47,765 nucleotides of DNA from Bacillota bacterium (lineage in GTDB: Bacteria > Bacillota > Clostridia > Acetivibrionales > DSM-1351): contig JAEWOH010000030.1 of the NCBI GenBank assembly GCA_023460955.1, positions 1 to 47,765 on the forward strand. Direction: 5' to 3'. Numbering within the stretch: position 1 is the stretch's first letter; each line of letters begins with the position of its first letter. Made by a program: the position numbers and the translations under genes. Of this stretch, positions 1-7,664 are shown one piece after another. The notes under the pieces were generated by a model that was given only the letters and a program-made list of their open reading frames with translations, did not search any database and was not told where the DNA came from.

Positions 1-77
1 CGAACACGGCAGTTAAGCATTTCAGTGCTGATAATACTTGGCTGGAAACGGCCCGGGAAAGTAAGTCTCTGCCAGAT
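1..77 (+). rRNA. rrf: 5S ribosomal RNA, 3' part
   Basis: The first bases match the conserved 3' two thirds of bacterial 5S rRNA: the CGAACACGGCAGTTAAGC segment of the loop B/helix III region, then TTCAG, GATAATACTTGG, CCCGGGAAAGTAAGTCTCTGCC. The 5' part lies outside the window. It is followed within 10 bases by a strong terminator, so this is the promoter-distal end of an rRNA operon transcribed rightward. Confidence 0.9.
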
Positions 78-84
78 TTATATC

Positions 85-120
85 AAGCCTTCATGTTAAT
101 AGCATGAAGGCTTGTTTCAT
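85..120 (+). terminator. Rho-independent terminator of the rRNA operon
   Basis: A perfect 11-bp stem AAGCCTTCATG / CATGAAGGCTT (85-95 and 103-113) with a 7-base loop is followed by GTTTCATTTCAT. It lies directly after the 5S rRNA end. Confidence 0.85.
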
Positions 121-446
121 TTCATACAAATATTTACCATAAAGACTTTAGCCTTTGGCATTTAGGGAGCACCTATGGGGCAAAACGGTTTCAGCGATTG
201 ACTCAGATTATAATCTAATTTCCTATTCTCGCAATTTAGGCTTGGCCAAGAATTCAAAATTGATATCGGAAAGTTTTAAAATTTTTGTATAGTTATTAGA
301 TATATTAAATCTAATTAGCATAAATAGGCACTTTTAGAATAAAAGCATTTACAAAGCAAAATATAAGTATTAAAATGAATGCAGTATTTTAACTTGTGAA
401 CAGCCATTTTGTATAATGTTGTTAAATATAAACAGAGTATGAGGTA
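121..446 (+). promoter_or_regulatory. rRNA-nadA intergenic region with candidate nad promoter
   Basis: No open frame with a ribosome binding site is visible in this A+T-rich stretch. A perfect -10 hexamer TATAAT is at 412-417, with a weak -35 candidate TTAACT at 389-394 (17-base spacer), about 35 bases before the nadA start. I looked for a NiaR-like palindrome overlapping the promoter and saw none that convinced me. The promoter call rests on the -10 match and position only. Confidence 0.4.
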
Positions 447-452
447 GTGTTA

Positions 453-1367
453 ATGGATAAACAAACAATGATTAGTAACATAAACAGAATGAAGAAGGAG
501 CAGAACGCAGTAATTGTTGCGCACAGTTATCAGGTGGATGATGTACAGGAGATTGCAGATATCGTAGGGGACTCTTTTGCATTAAGCCAGTATTGCGCTT
601 CTAGTGATGCCGATACAATAGTATTTTGTGGCGTCCATTTCATGGCAGAAAGTGCAAAAATACTTTCTCCTGAGAAAACTGTACTACTTCCAGAAATCAA
701 TGCCGGTTGCCCAATGGCAGACATGGTTACTGCAGAAGCATTAAGGGAAGCTAAAAAGAAATATCCCGGTGCGGCAGTAGTTTGCTACATAAATTCAAGT
801 GCGGAGGTTAAAGCAGAGTGTGACGTTTGCTGTACTTCCTCAAATGCCTTGTCGGTAATTAGATCTATAGATAAAAAGGATATCTTATTTGTTCCTGACA
901 AAAACCTCGGAAGTTATGTAGCTAATATGTGCCCGGAAAAGAACATAATTTTATGGGAAGGGTATTGTATTACACATCATAAAATCAGGACAAGTGAGGT
1001 GCTCGAATCAAAGAGATTGCACCCTGACGCTATATTATTGGTTCACCCTGAATGTCAGCCTGAAATTCAGCAGCTTGCTGATTTTGTAGGAAGTACAAAG
1101 CAAATCATTGATTATGCTAAAACCTTTGAGCATGATAAGTTTATAATAGGAACTGAGATGGGGGTACTCTATCAGCTGAAAAAAGACAGCCCGAATAAGA
1201 CTTTTTATATGATGTCCACAGGGCTTATATGCCCTAATATGAAAAAGACCTCACTTCAGAGTGTTCATGATGCATTGGCATTGAAAAGATACGAAATAAA
1301 TCTTGATAAAGATATAATTGAACGCGCAGCCCATTCTCTAAACAAAATGTTAGAGGTTGCCAAGTAG
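453..1367 (+). CDS. nadA: Quinolinate synthase NadA
   Basis: Condenses iminoaspartate (from NadB) with dihydroxyacetone phosphate to quinolinate, the second step of de novo NAD synthesis. It is a cytoplasmic enzyme with an oxygen-sensitive [4Fe-4S] cluster. The protein is 304 aa, the usual length of the NadA family. It carries the three cysteine contexts expected for the cluster ligands (AGCPMADM, ANMCPEKN, GLICPNMKK), the early AHSYQ segment and the HPEC motif near the middle. The frame is open from a GTG at 447, but GAGG at 441-444 sits 8 bases before ATG 453 and only 2 bases before the GTG, so ATG 453 is the better start. It begins a nadA-nadB-nadC run. NadA and NadB are separated by 47 bases, so cotranscription is likely. 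Confidence 0.95.
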   Translation: MDKQTMISNINRMKKEQNAVIVAHSYQVDDVQEIADIVGDSFALSQYCASSDADTIVFCGVHFMAESAKILSPEKTVLLPEINAGCPMADMVTAEALREAKKKYPGAAVVCYINSSAEVKAECDVCCTSSNALSVIRSIDKKDILFVPDKNLGSYVANMCPEKNIILWEGYCITHHKIRTSEVLESKRLHPDAILLVHPECQPEIQQLADFVGSTKQIIDYAKTFEHDKFIIGTEMGVLYQLKKDSPNKTFYMMSTGLICPNMKKTSLQSVHDALALKRYEINLDKDIIERAAHSLNKMLEVAK

Positions 1368-1414
1368 GTGTGCATGGGTTGTTTGAATGTGCATGGGTCT
1401 TTTGGAGGAGTATT

Positions 1415-2992
1415 ATGGAAGATGACGGAAGATTAAATATAGAAGTTATAGATAAAGATGTAATTGTAATTGGGAGTGGGATTGCCGGTGTTTATACTGC
1501 TCTAGAGATTCCTGAGAGCTACCACATAGGTATCATTACAAAGGAAACACTCGATATAAGTAATTCAGTCCTTGCTCAAGGAGGAATAGCAGTCTCGCTG
1601 GATGAACAGAATGATTCCCCTCAATTACATTTTAAGGATACACTTTTTGCGGGTGCAGGCCTTTGCAAAGACGAAAGCGTTTGGGTTCTTGTTGAAGAAG
1701 CTGCCGAAAATATTAAAAATTTATGCAGCCTCGGTGTTAATTTCGATAAAAGCGGACAGCAACTATCACTGACTCGCGAAGGAGCCCACAGTGTTAATAG
1801 AATTATCCACTCCGGAGACACAACAGGGAAGGAAGTGTGCGATAAACTTATCGAGGAGGCACAGAAAAGAAATAATATATCAATATTTGAAAGACATTTT
1901 GCGGTTGATCTTATTGTAAGAAATGGTGAATGCAAAGGTGTTCTGGTATATGATGAGATTTCGGAGAAGATGAAATTCTTTAACGCAAGGCATACAGTTG
2001 TTGCTACGGGCGGTTTCGGCCAGATTTATTCCCATACTACTAATCCGGAAGTAGCTACAGGGGACGGGATAGGAATGTGTCTCAGGGCAGGTGCCGAAGC
2101 TATGGATATGGAGTTTGTACAGTTCCACCCAACAGTGCTTTATCATCCTAAGGATAAAAGCTTTTTAATTTCGGAGGCTGTCCGGGGTGAGGGTGCTATG
2201 CTAAGAAATGCGAGTGGTGAGAGATTTATGCATAAATACCATGAGCTAAAAGAGCTGGCACCAAGAGATGTTGTTTCCAGGGCAATATTTGAGGAGATGT
2301 CTCTTTCCGGCACAAAAAATGTATACCTGGATATAACTTTTAAAAGCAGGGAATATCTTGAGAATAGATTTCCTAACATATTTAAGACATGCCTGGACTA
2401 CGGGATAGACATATCCAAGGAGTTCATACCTGTTGCTCCCGCGGAACATTACTGTATGGGAGGAATTAGGACAAATGTTGACGGAGAGACGAATATATCG
2501 GGTTTGTATGCTTGCGGAGAAGTTGCATGTACAGGTATACACGGAGCAAATAGACTTGCAAGTAATTCATTACTTGAGGGTTTGGTTTTCGGCAGAAAAA
2601 TAGCTAAAAAAATAGAGGTAGATGAACTTAAGATAGATAAGGAAGCGACAGGAGTCAGTTTGGACTTTAATCTTAATAAGGAGAATGATAATGCTCTTAT
2701 TGGTATGAAGGAAGAAATTCAGAATACCATGACCAAACATGTTGGAATCATTCGAAACAAACAGAGTCTTGAGATTGCAAAAGATATCATTAAAAGGATA
2801 TATTCCAGATTTACCGATATACCGGGGTTTAGCTTAATTAAACTTGAAGTAGCGAATATGCTCACCGTTTCAACACTTGTTATTGAAGCTGCTCTTGAAA
2901 GAAAGGAAAGCCGTGGAGCTCATTTCAGGTCCGACTATGACAAGACTGATGATGTTAACTGGAAAAGAAATATTGTTAAGGTTCTGAATTAA
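1415..2992 (+). CDS. nadB: L-aspartate oxidase NadB
   Basis: A flavoprotein that oxidises L-aspartate to iminoaspartate, the substrate of NadA. In anaerobes fumarate is the likely electron acceptor (family knowledge). The protein is 525 aa. An FAD-binding Rossmann motif VIVIGSGIAGVYTA is at about residues 15-28. The substrate/flavin-site segments typical of the succinate dehydrogenase/aspartate oxidase family follow: SVLAQGGIAV, HSGDTTGKEV, FVQFHPT, RGEGAMLRN and HGANRLASNSLLEG near the C-terminal third. The frame is open from a GTG at 1370, but TGGAGGAG at 1403-1410 points to ATG 1415, which leaves out a cysteine-rich leader found only in the longer version. It is the middle gene of the nad operon. 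Confidence 0.95.
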   Translation: MEDDGRLNIEVIDKDVIVIGSGIAGVYTALEIPESYHIGIITKETLDISNSVLAQGGIAVSLDEQNDSPQLHFKDTLFAGAGLCKDESVWVLVEEAAENIKNLCSLGVNFDKSGQQLSLTREGAHSVNRIIHSGDTTGKEVCDKLIEEAQKRNNISIFERHFAVDLIVRNGECKGVLVYDEISEKMKFFNARHTVVATGGFGQIYSHTTNPEVATGDGIGMCLRAGAEAMDMEFVQFHPTVLYHPKDKSFLISEAVRGEGAMLRNASGERFMHKYHELKELAPRDVVSRAIFEEMSLSGTKNVYLDITFKSREYLENRFPNIFKTCLDYGIDISKEFIPVAPAEHYCMGGIRTNVDGETNISGLYACGEVACTGIHGANRLASNSLLEGLVFGRKIAKKIEVDELKIDKEATGVSLDFNLNKENDNALIGMKEEIQNTMTKHVGIIRNKQSLEIAKDIIKRIYSRFTDIPGFSLIKLEVANMLTVSTLVIEAALERKESRGAHFRSDYDKTDDVNWKRNIVKVLN

Positions 2993-3088
2993 TGGCATCA
3001 TTAGAGCTTTAATAAAACAATAGAAATAAACATTATTATTACTAATTAAATTATATCATTGTAAATATATTAAACATTGGAGGAAGCT

Positions 3089-3925
3089 ATGAAGCTGGAT
3101 AATTTCTATCTGCACGATATAGTTATGCGTGCATTAAGTGAGGACATGCCATTAGGCGATATTACGACTGATAATATAGTCAGTGATGAGGATGTTTCAA
3201 ATGCTGAATTACTTGCAAAGCAGGACGCCGTTATAGTAGGGTTAGCCGTAGCACAGCATGTATTTGAAGTCCTTGACAGCAGAGTAAAGTTTACGGCTTT
3301 AATCAAGGATGGAGACAGTGTTAAAAAAGGCGACATAATCGCAAAGGTAAGCGGACCTACAAGGGCTCTTCTTAAAGGCGAGAGAACTGCTCTGAATTTT
3401 TTACAGCGTCTATCAGCAATTGCTACAATTAGTAACAGATACGCAATGATAGTAAAGGACCTACCTGTCAAGATTGCCGATACAAGGAAAACTACTCCCG
3501 GCCTTAGACTACTTGAGAAGTATGCCGTAAGTGCAGGAGGGGGTTCAAATCATAGGTTTTCACTGTCAGACGGGGTTCTGATCAAGGACAATCACATTGC
3601 TGCTGCCGGAGGAATAACCAATGCTATAAACCGGGTAAGGGCCAGCATACCTCATACTGTAAAAATAGAAGTTGAAGTAGAATCTCTTGAAGAGGTTCAG
3701 GAAGCTCTTGACTGTAAAGCTGACATAATTATGCTCGATAACATGTCAAATGAAAAAATGACAGAGGCTGTGGGCTTAATAAATAAAAGAGCACTGGTTG
3801 AAGCTTCTGGTAATATTAGCGAAGAAACAATATATGAGGTGGCAAAGACCGGTGTAGATATTATTTCGGTTGGTAAGCTCACTCATTCTGCCAACTCGGT
3901 AGATATAAGCATGAATATCGAATAA
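3089..3925 (+). CDS. nadC: Nicotinate-nucleotide pyrophosphorylase (quinolinate phosphoribosyltransferase)
   Basis: Converts quinolinate and PRPP to nicotinate mononucleotide, CO2 and pyrophosphate, completing the route begun by NadB and NadA. The protein is 278 aa, normal for the family. Visible motifs include GDITTDNI near the N-terminus, ERTALNFLQRLS, the DTRKTTPGLR active-site segment, GGSNHRFSLSDGVLIKDNH, and the barrel strands VEVEVESLEE and IMLDNMS. The frame opens at a TTG (3077), but GGAGG at 3079-3083 lies inside that extension, 5 bases before ATG 3089, so 3089 is chosen. About 96 bases separate it from nadB. A hairpin terminator follows 23 bases after the stop, so this is probably the last gene of the operon. 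Confidence 0.95.
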   Translation: MKLDNFYLHDIVMRALSEDMPLGDITTDNIVSDEDVSNAELLAKQDAVIVGLAVAQHVFEVLDSRVKFTALIKDGDSVKKGDIIAKVSGPTRALLKGERTALNFLQRLSAIATISNRYAMIVKDLPVKIADTRKTTPGLRLLEKYAVSAGGGSNHRFSLSDGVLIKDNHIAAAGGITNAINRVRASIPHTVKIEVEVESLEEVQEALDCKADIIMLDNMSNEKMTEAVGLINKRALVEASGNISEETIYEVAKTGVDIISVGKLTHSANSVDISMNIE

Positions 3926-3948
3926 ATCAAATTTTTTAAAAGTAACAG

Positions 3949-3984
3949 GCTGTGGATAAATTATTTATTATCCACAGCTTTTTT
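3949..3984 (+). terminator. nad operon terminator built from two opposed DnaA-box 9-mers
   Basis: An 11-bp perfect stem GCTGTGGATAA / TTATCCACAGC (3949-3959 and 3968-3978) with an 8-base loop is followed by a run of T. Each arm contains the exact 9-mer TTATCCACA, on opposite strands. Confidence 0.75.
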
Positions 3985-4231
3985 AAGTTATTCACATTTG
4001 ACGTTGCAGCCTTATCTGGAACTCTTTAATATCAGGGCATACAAGGATGTTGGAAAAACTAATGTTATCCACATAAGACATTAAATTTGTGTATAATTTA
4101 GTTGATTTAGAAATATTTTTTATAGGTAGATTTGGTGATACTAAATATTGTTGCATTAAAACCTTAGCATACACATATATTGTATCTATTTAAAAATTTT
4201 ATCAAAATAAGCATGTGCATATTGTGGATAG
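3951..4231. other. DnaA-box-like cluster 1 (nadC-SASP intergenic region)
   Basis: This 460-base intergenic region (3926-4385) has no convincing gene. It holds exact TTATCCACA at 3951-3959 (minus orientation), 3968-3976 (plus) and 4065-4073 (plus). TTATTCACA, which fits TTATNCACA, is at 3988-3996. A one-mismatch copy, TGTGGATAG, is at 4223-4231. These match the classical DnaA-binding consensus. Whether DnaA binds here is inference; two of the boxes also form the arms of the nadC terminator. Confidence 0.55.
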
Positions 4232-4385
4232 TGTGAAAACAATTACCTATATAATTTTTTATTAAAAAGAAACAATACAAATGTACGCTAAAATAAATCG
4301 GAGCATAAAAGCGTATTGGATTTAGAGGGTGTCCTTGATGAGATCCGATACGCAGATAAAATGCTTAAAAAAGGAGGCACTAACT

Positions 4386-4556
4386 ATGAGTAGACATAAG
4401 AGTATCATGTCAGAAGCCCTTAAAGAGGAGATTGCCAAGGAACTTGGTGTCTACAACAAAGTTTCAGCTGAGGGCTGGGGATCAGTATCTTCAAGAGATT
4501 GCGGAAGTATGGTAAAGAAAGCAATTGAGATGGCTGAAAGAAGTGTCAACCGGTAA
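4386..4556 (+). CDS. Small acid-soluble spore protein, alpha/beta type
   Basis: A 56-aa DNA-coating protein of the dormant spore, which saturates spore DNA and protects it from UV and heat, and is degraded by the GPR protease at germination (family knowledge). Visible hallmarks are MSEALKEEIAKELGV, in which the EIA core marks the GPR-type cleavage region, and the C-terminal block GWGSVSSRDCGSMVKKAIEMAER, which corresponds to the conserved DNA-contacting helix of the family in its clostridial form. A longer in-frame TTG at 4329 exists, but GGAGG at 4373-4377 is 8 bases before ATG 4386, and the family begins with MSR. Expression from a forespore sigma factor (SigG) is expected from the family; I did not identify the promoter with confidence. 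Confidence 0.9.
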   Translation: MSRHKSIMSEALKEEIAKELGVYNKVSAEGWGSVSSRDCGSMVKKAIEMAERSVNR

Positions 4557-4578
4557 GGTTAGTTTAGCGTCATTTTTA

Positions 4579-4615
4579 GGGGCTGGCGGCAGACCCGGGT
4601 CTGACTTGCCTCCCC
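4579..4615 (+). terminator. G+C-rich hairpin after the SASP gene
   Basis: The sequence folds around the palindrome CAGACCCGGGTCTG (4590-4603), with flanking GGGG / CCCC arms at 4579-4582 and 4612-4615. There is no clear T run, so it may be a weak terminator or an mRNA-stabilising 3' hairpin. Confidence 0.4.
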
Positions 4616-4706
4616 ATTACATAAAACCGCTTGTTTTCTACCTGATTGATTTTAATTCAAATTTCATTTATTATTAAATAGTAATACTTCTACAGGAGGT
4701 AAAACT

Positions 4707-5609
4707 GTGAAAAACGCATTATTTGTGTACAATCCGATTTCAGGAGGACATAAAGTCCCTAATGAATTAGATTACATACTGGGTACTTTTCAGAAGAAAG
4801 GGATTTTAGTACAACCCTACAGGCTTATAGATGCTAATAATGATTATCTGATCGGGGCTTTGAAGTCGGGAATATATGATTTTGTAATAGCCTCAGGTGG
4901 TGACGGAACTATAAATTTTGTAGCAAATATCCTTCTTGAAAATGACATTAAAATGCCAATAGGAGTTATTCCATCCGGAACCTGCAATGACTTTGCAAAG
5001 TGTCTCGGAATTAACTCTTTGCACGAGAGCCTTAACATTATTTTGCAAGGTAAAACTATATTCTGTGATGTAGGACATATAAACAACTCCCATTACTTTC
5101 TGAGTACATTTGCAGGAGGCAACTTCGTAGATGTATCCTTTAGCACTAACAGTGAGCTCAAGAAGAATTTTGGGCCTTTTGCATACTACCTGAAGGGCTT
5201 GTCGGAAGTTACAAATATTAAAAGCTTTGATTTAAAGGTAACAGCTGATGAGCATATAATTGAAGGAAAGTTTATACTTTTTCTGATAGTTAACGGGAAA
5301 CAGGCCGCTGGCTTTCCAAACTTGCTCAACGATGCAGATTTTACCGATGGGTATATGGATATCATACTTGTCAAGAAATGTTCGAATATTAATCTGGCAA
5401 GTATTTTCTTCAAGGTTCTGAGTAAGGAATCAGTTAATGATAAAAATGTTATTATTCTGAAAGCAAGGAAATGTGAACTTACAAGTAAATCACCTATTGC
5501 CCTGACTGTTGACGGTGAAAGGTCTGAACTGTTCCCGGCAGCTATAGAATTTAAGAACAAGGTGTTAGAGGTTTTTGTACCTCAGGGTATTTCTGAGCTT
5601 AATAAGTAA
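4707..5609 (+). CDS. Diacylglycerol kinase-like lipid kinase (YegS/BmrU/DgkB family)
   Basis: A 300-aa member of the DAGK catalytic-domain superfamily, which phosphorylates diacylglycerol or a related lipid at the inner face of the membrane with ATP. Visible signatures in order are the N-terminal NPISGG (about residues 10-15), the nucleotide-binding SGGDGTINFVAN, the PSGTCNDFAK motif, and the C-terminal TVDGE that helps form the catalytic and metal site. The start is GTG 4707, preceded by AGGAGG at 4694-4699 (7-base spacing). It is a single gene with its own terminator. Which lipid it uses cannot be read from sequence; the soluble DgkB role in lipoteichoic-acid turnover is one possibility. 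Confidence 0.85.
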   Translation: MKNALFVYNPISGGHKVPNELDYILGTFQKKGILVQPYRLIDANNDYLIGALKSGIYDFVIASGGDGTINFVANILLENDIKMPIGVIPSGTCNDFAKCLGINSLHESLNIILQGKTIFCDVGHINNSHYFLSTFAGGNFVDVSFSTNSELKKNFGPFAYYLKGLSEVTNIKSFDLKVTADEHIIEGKFILFLIVNGKQAAGFPNLLNDADFTDGYMDIILVKKCSNINLASIFFKVLSKESVNDKNVIILKARKCELTSKSPIALTVDGERSELFPAAIEFKNKVLEVFVPQGISELNK

Positions 5610-5667
5610 CATTGATAGAAGGTTTGGAATAAAATTAATTATAAGTATCCTCAATGTGTATATATTA

Positions 5668-5708
5668 AACCGGCATTATGAGAATTTTCTCAGAATGCCG
5701 GTTTTTTT
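5668..5708. terminator. Strong bidirectional terminator
   Basis: A long stem AACCGGCATT / AATGCCGGTT (5668-5677 and 5693-5702) encloses a second stem TGAGAA / TTCTCA. T7 follows on the plus strand, and A-rich sequence before it serves the minus strand. It separates the lipid kinase from the convergent small gene at 5712-5957. Confidence 0.9.
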
Positions 5709-5711
5709 GCT

Positions 5712-5957
5712 TCAATACATTTGGTGTTTGTTATCTTCGTAGGCAACAAGTAGCTGACTCCTGCCGTTTACAACTGTCTTTCTCACATAATAGCCATTTT
5801 TAGAAAGAATATCATATACCTGATCAGCCTGGTGGTAGTAGTTATTTCCAATATCGAGGATTAGAGTCTCTCCCGGTTTTAGCCGGTTTCTCACAACTTC
5901 AAGAGTATTTTTATCATTCAGGCTCTCAAAATTTATTATGTTATTTTGTAGTTCCAT
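5712..5957 (-). CDS. Small unknown protein with a TusA-like pattern
   Basis: An 81-aa soluble protein that I do not recognise. It starts at ATG 5957 with AGAGGTG a few bases upstream on the minus strand. The order of segments, a short helix (NTLEVVRNRLK), KPGETLILDIG, a second helix (ADQVYDILSKNGY) and a terminal strand (SQLLVAYED), resembles the beta-alpha-beta-alpha-beta-beta layout of the TusA/SirA fold. The family's catalytic Cys-Pro motif is missing, so sulfur transfer is not supported. The resemblance is by eye only. It stands alone, convergent with the lipid kinase and divergent from deoC. Confidence 0.6.
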   Translation of the reverse strand: MELQNNIINFESLNDKNTLEVVRNRLKPGETLILDIGNNYYHQADQVYDILSKNGYYVRKTVVNGRSQLLVAYEDNKHQMY

Positions 5958-6306
5958 ATTGGCACCTCTTCTTATTAAGTAATTATTTAGGGTAAGTTTT
6001 TACTTACTGTTCGTAATGTATTATTACTTTTTATTACCTTGACACATTTATTATTTACACCTGGCAGTAAAATTATTGATTTAAAAAAACTTGATAATTA
6101 CTTGTATAAATATTTCAAATTTTGGCCAATATAATATTGACCTCACAAAATACATTTTGACCCCCTTTACATGGTTAGTCGCTAACGGCTAACCTATTTT
6201 TTTGTCCACATCTGCCTTGAAAATATCTTAATTATTGGTGATAATAATAGAAGCGGATAAATAAAACCGGGAGAAAGAAGAGCCCGTACGGAAATGGAGA
6301 TTTTAT
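5958..6306. other. Divergent intergenic region ahead of deoC
   Basis: This is 349 bases of very A+T-rich sequence between two divergent genes. It contains a hairpin with a T run at 6173-6202 (separate entry) and a repeated TTGACC at 6137-6142 and 6157-6162. No -10/-35 pair with good spacing was found, and no open frame with a ribosome binding site. Confidence 0.5.
6173..6202 (+). terminator. Hairpin plus T run in the deoC leader
   Basis: GGTTAG (6173-6178) pairs with CTAACC (6189-6194), and TATTTTTTTG follows. GCTAAC (6181-6186) in the loop could pair instead with GTTAG of the left arm, giving a competing fold. There is no upstream plus-strand gene for it to terminate, because the preceding gene points left. 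It may therefore act as a leader attenuator of deoC or end an unseen short transcript. Confidence 0.5.
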
Positions 6307-6975
6307 ATGAATATTGCAAGTATGATAGATCATACAGCTCTTAAGCCTGAAACTACCAAGGCTCAAATTGAAAAACTCTGCAGTGAAGCAATTGAATTCG
6401 GATTCGCGTCGGTATGTGTTAATCCTAGCTATGTTAGCCTTTGCAGTCAGCTTTTAAAGGACAGTAAAATAAAAGTATGCACAGTGATAGGCTTTCCTCT
6501 TGGAGCAACTACTACTGCAGTAAAAGCTTACGAAGCTTCTGAAGCGATTCAGAATGGTGCTCGTGAAGTAGATATGGTAATTAATGTGGGTGCTGTTAAG
6601 TCAGGGGATCTTGACTATGTTAAAAAGGATATAGAGGCTGTAGTGCAGGCAGCAAAAGGAAAGGCATTGGTTAAGGTAATTCTGGAAACTTGTTTGCTTA
6701 CTGATGAGGAAAAAAAGGTCTGCTGCCGCATTTGCAAGGAAGCAGGAGCTGATTTTGTTAAAACCTCTACTGGGTTTAGTACAGGTGGAGCTACTGTTGA
6801 GGATATAAGACTCATGAGAGAAATAGTAAAGCCAAATCTTGGAGTTAAGGCCTCAGGCGGTATCAGAGACTATGAAACAGCAAAGGCAATGGTAGATGCA
6901 GGTGCAAGCAGGATAGGTGCCAGCGCTTCAGTGGCTATAGCCAATAAGGAGAAGGCACCCGGAAGCGGGTACTAA
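6307..6975 (+). CDS. deoC: Deoxyribose-phosphate aldolase
   Basis: Cleaves 2-deoxyribose 5-phosphate to acetaldehyde and glyceraldehyde 3-phosphate, the last step of deoxynucleoside catabolism. It is a cytoplasmic class I aldolase with a TIM barrel. The protein is 222 aa, normal for the family. The Schiff-base lysine is in VKTSTGF (K152). The proton-relay lysine is in GVKASGGI (K181) and the paired aspartate in EVDMVINVG (D89). The start is ATG 6307 with TGGAG 7 bases upstream. No other deo genes (pyrimidine phosphorylase, phosphopentomutase) are adjacent, so it is a stand-alone unit between two terminator-like hairpins. Confidence 0.95.
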   Translation: MNIASMIDHTALKPETTKAQIEKLCSEAIEFGFASVCVNPSYVSLCSQLLKDSKIKVCTVIGFPLGATTTAVKAYEASEAIQNGAREVDMVINVGAVKSGDLDYVKKDIEAVVQAAKGKALVKVILETCLLTDEEKKVCCRICKEAGADFVKTSTGFSTGGATVEDIRLMREIVKPNLGVKASGGIRDYETAKAMVDAGASRIGASASVAIANKEKAPGSGY

Positions 6976-7005
6976 ATTAAGCATAAGATATAATATTGCT
7001 AAATA

Positions 7006-7050
7006 AAAACGTCCCTGTTACCAAGCGAGAGGTAAACACAGGGACGTTTT
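7006..7050. terminator. Bidirectional terminator between deoC and desulfoferrodoxin gene
   Basis: A 13-bp stem AAAACGTCCCTGT / ACAGGGACGTTTT (7006-7018 and 7038-7050), with TACC / GGTA adding to it inside the loop. The flanking T and A tracts suit termination of both convergent genes. Confidence 0.85.
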
Positions 7051-7077
7051 AATTACGTGAGATTATTTAAGTGATGT

Positions 7078-7458
7078 CTATTTAACGTCACCTTTCCATA
7101 AGCCATGGATGTTGCAGTAAGCATAAACTTCAGCGTTTTTCTTATCACTGAGAATTGCCTTGGGATCATCACCTGGGAAGAGGTTAATAATTTCAACACC
7201 TTCATCTCCAACAACGGCTACCCATTCAATATAATGAACGTCTATCATTGGATGTGCAACTGATCCTACCTCAACGTTAATACTTCCATTGCTTCTTACT
7301 GCTACGGGAATATGCTTTTCAACAGCAGCCTCAGTTGTATTGGCTTCAAGCTTATCCATGGGCTCACCGCAGCAGACAAGTGTGCCGCCCCCTTTTTTAA
7401 TAAGAGCAACAATGTTTCCGCAATGCTTGCAGCGGAAGAAAGACACCTCATTCTTCAT
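7078..7458 (-). CDS. dfx: Desulfoferrodoxin (superoxide reductase)
   Basis: Reduces superoxide to hydrogen peroxide without releasing oxygen, a cytoplasmic oxygen-defence enzyme of anaerobes. The protein is 126 aa, the length of two-iron desulfoferrodoxins. Center I (rubredoxin-like Fe(Cys)4) is present as CKHCG and the paired LVCCGEPM within the first 40 residues. The catalytic center II ligands are visible: His in EKHIPV, His in VAHPM, His in VHYIEW, and the Cys/His pair in AYCNIHGLWK near the C-terminus. The Glu-Lys pair of EKH, which gates the iron, is also kept. It starts at ATG 7458. No rubredoxin partner gene is adjacent, and I could not make out a PerR operator upstream. Confidence 0.96.
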   Translation of the reverse strand: MKNEVSFFRCKHCGNIVALIKKGGGTLVCCGEPMDKLEANTTEAAVEKHIPVAVRSNGSINVEVGSVAHPMIDVHYIEWVAVVGDEGVEIINLFPGDDPKAILSDKKNAEVYAYCNIHGLWKGDVK

Positions 7459-7664
7459 AATTAAATCTCCCCTCGTTATTTTTCGCTTATTTTATACAAA
7501 AGCATCAATATTAAAAGCTTTTGAAAAATAGTATTCAATATATACTTTTATCCAAACCTGTTATATTTTATACCCCAAAATATTGAAAATAAAACATGAA
7601 AATAAAAATTCCTGTTATAATTAAATCGGCAATAGCCACAATTGAACCAGAGACGGAGACTAAA

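Noticed and set aside
121..446. NAD-sensing riboswitch or NiaR operator before nadA
   Set aside because: No conserved riboswitch core or clear palindrome overlaps the candidate promoter. Only a -10/-35 pair is listed.
3992..4174. A 60-aa minus-strand frame between nadC and the SASP gene
   Set aside because: It overlaps the DnaA-box cluster, lacks a ribosome binding site, and its composition follows the A+T-rich intergenic DNA.
7596..7664. The 23-residue N-terminal extension of SfsA
   Set aside because: The family starts close to FIDRPNRF, and GGAG precedes GTG 7665. The extension has no ribosome binding site of its own.
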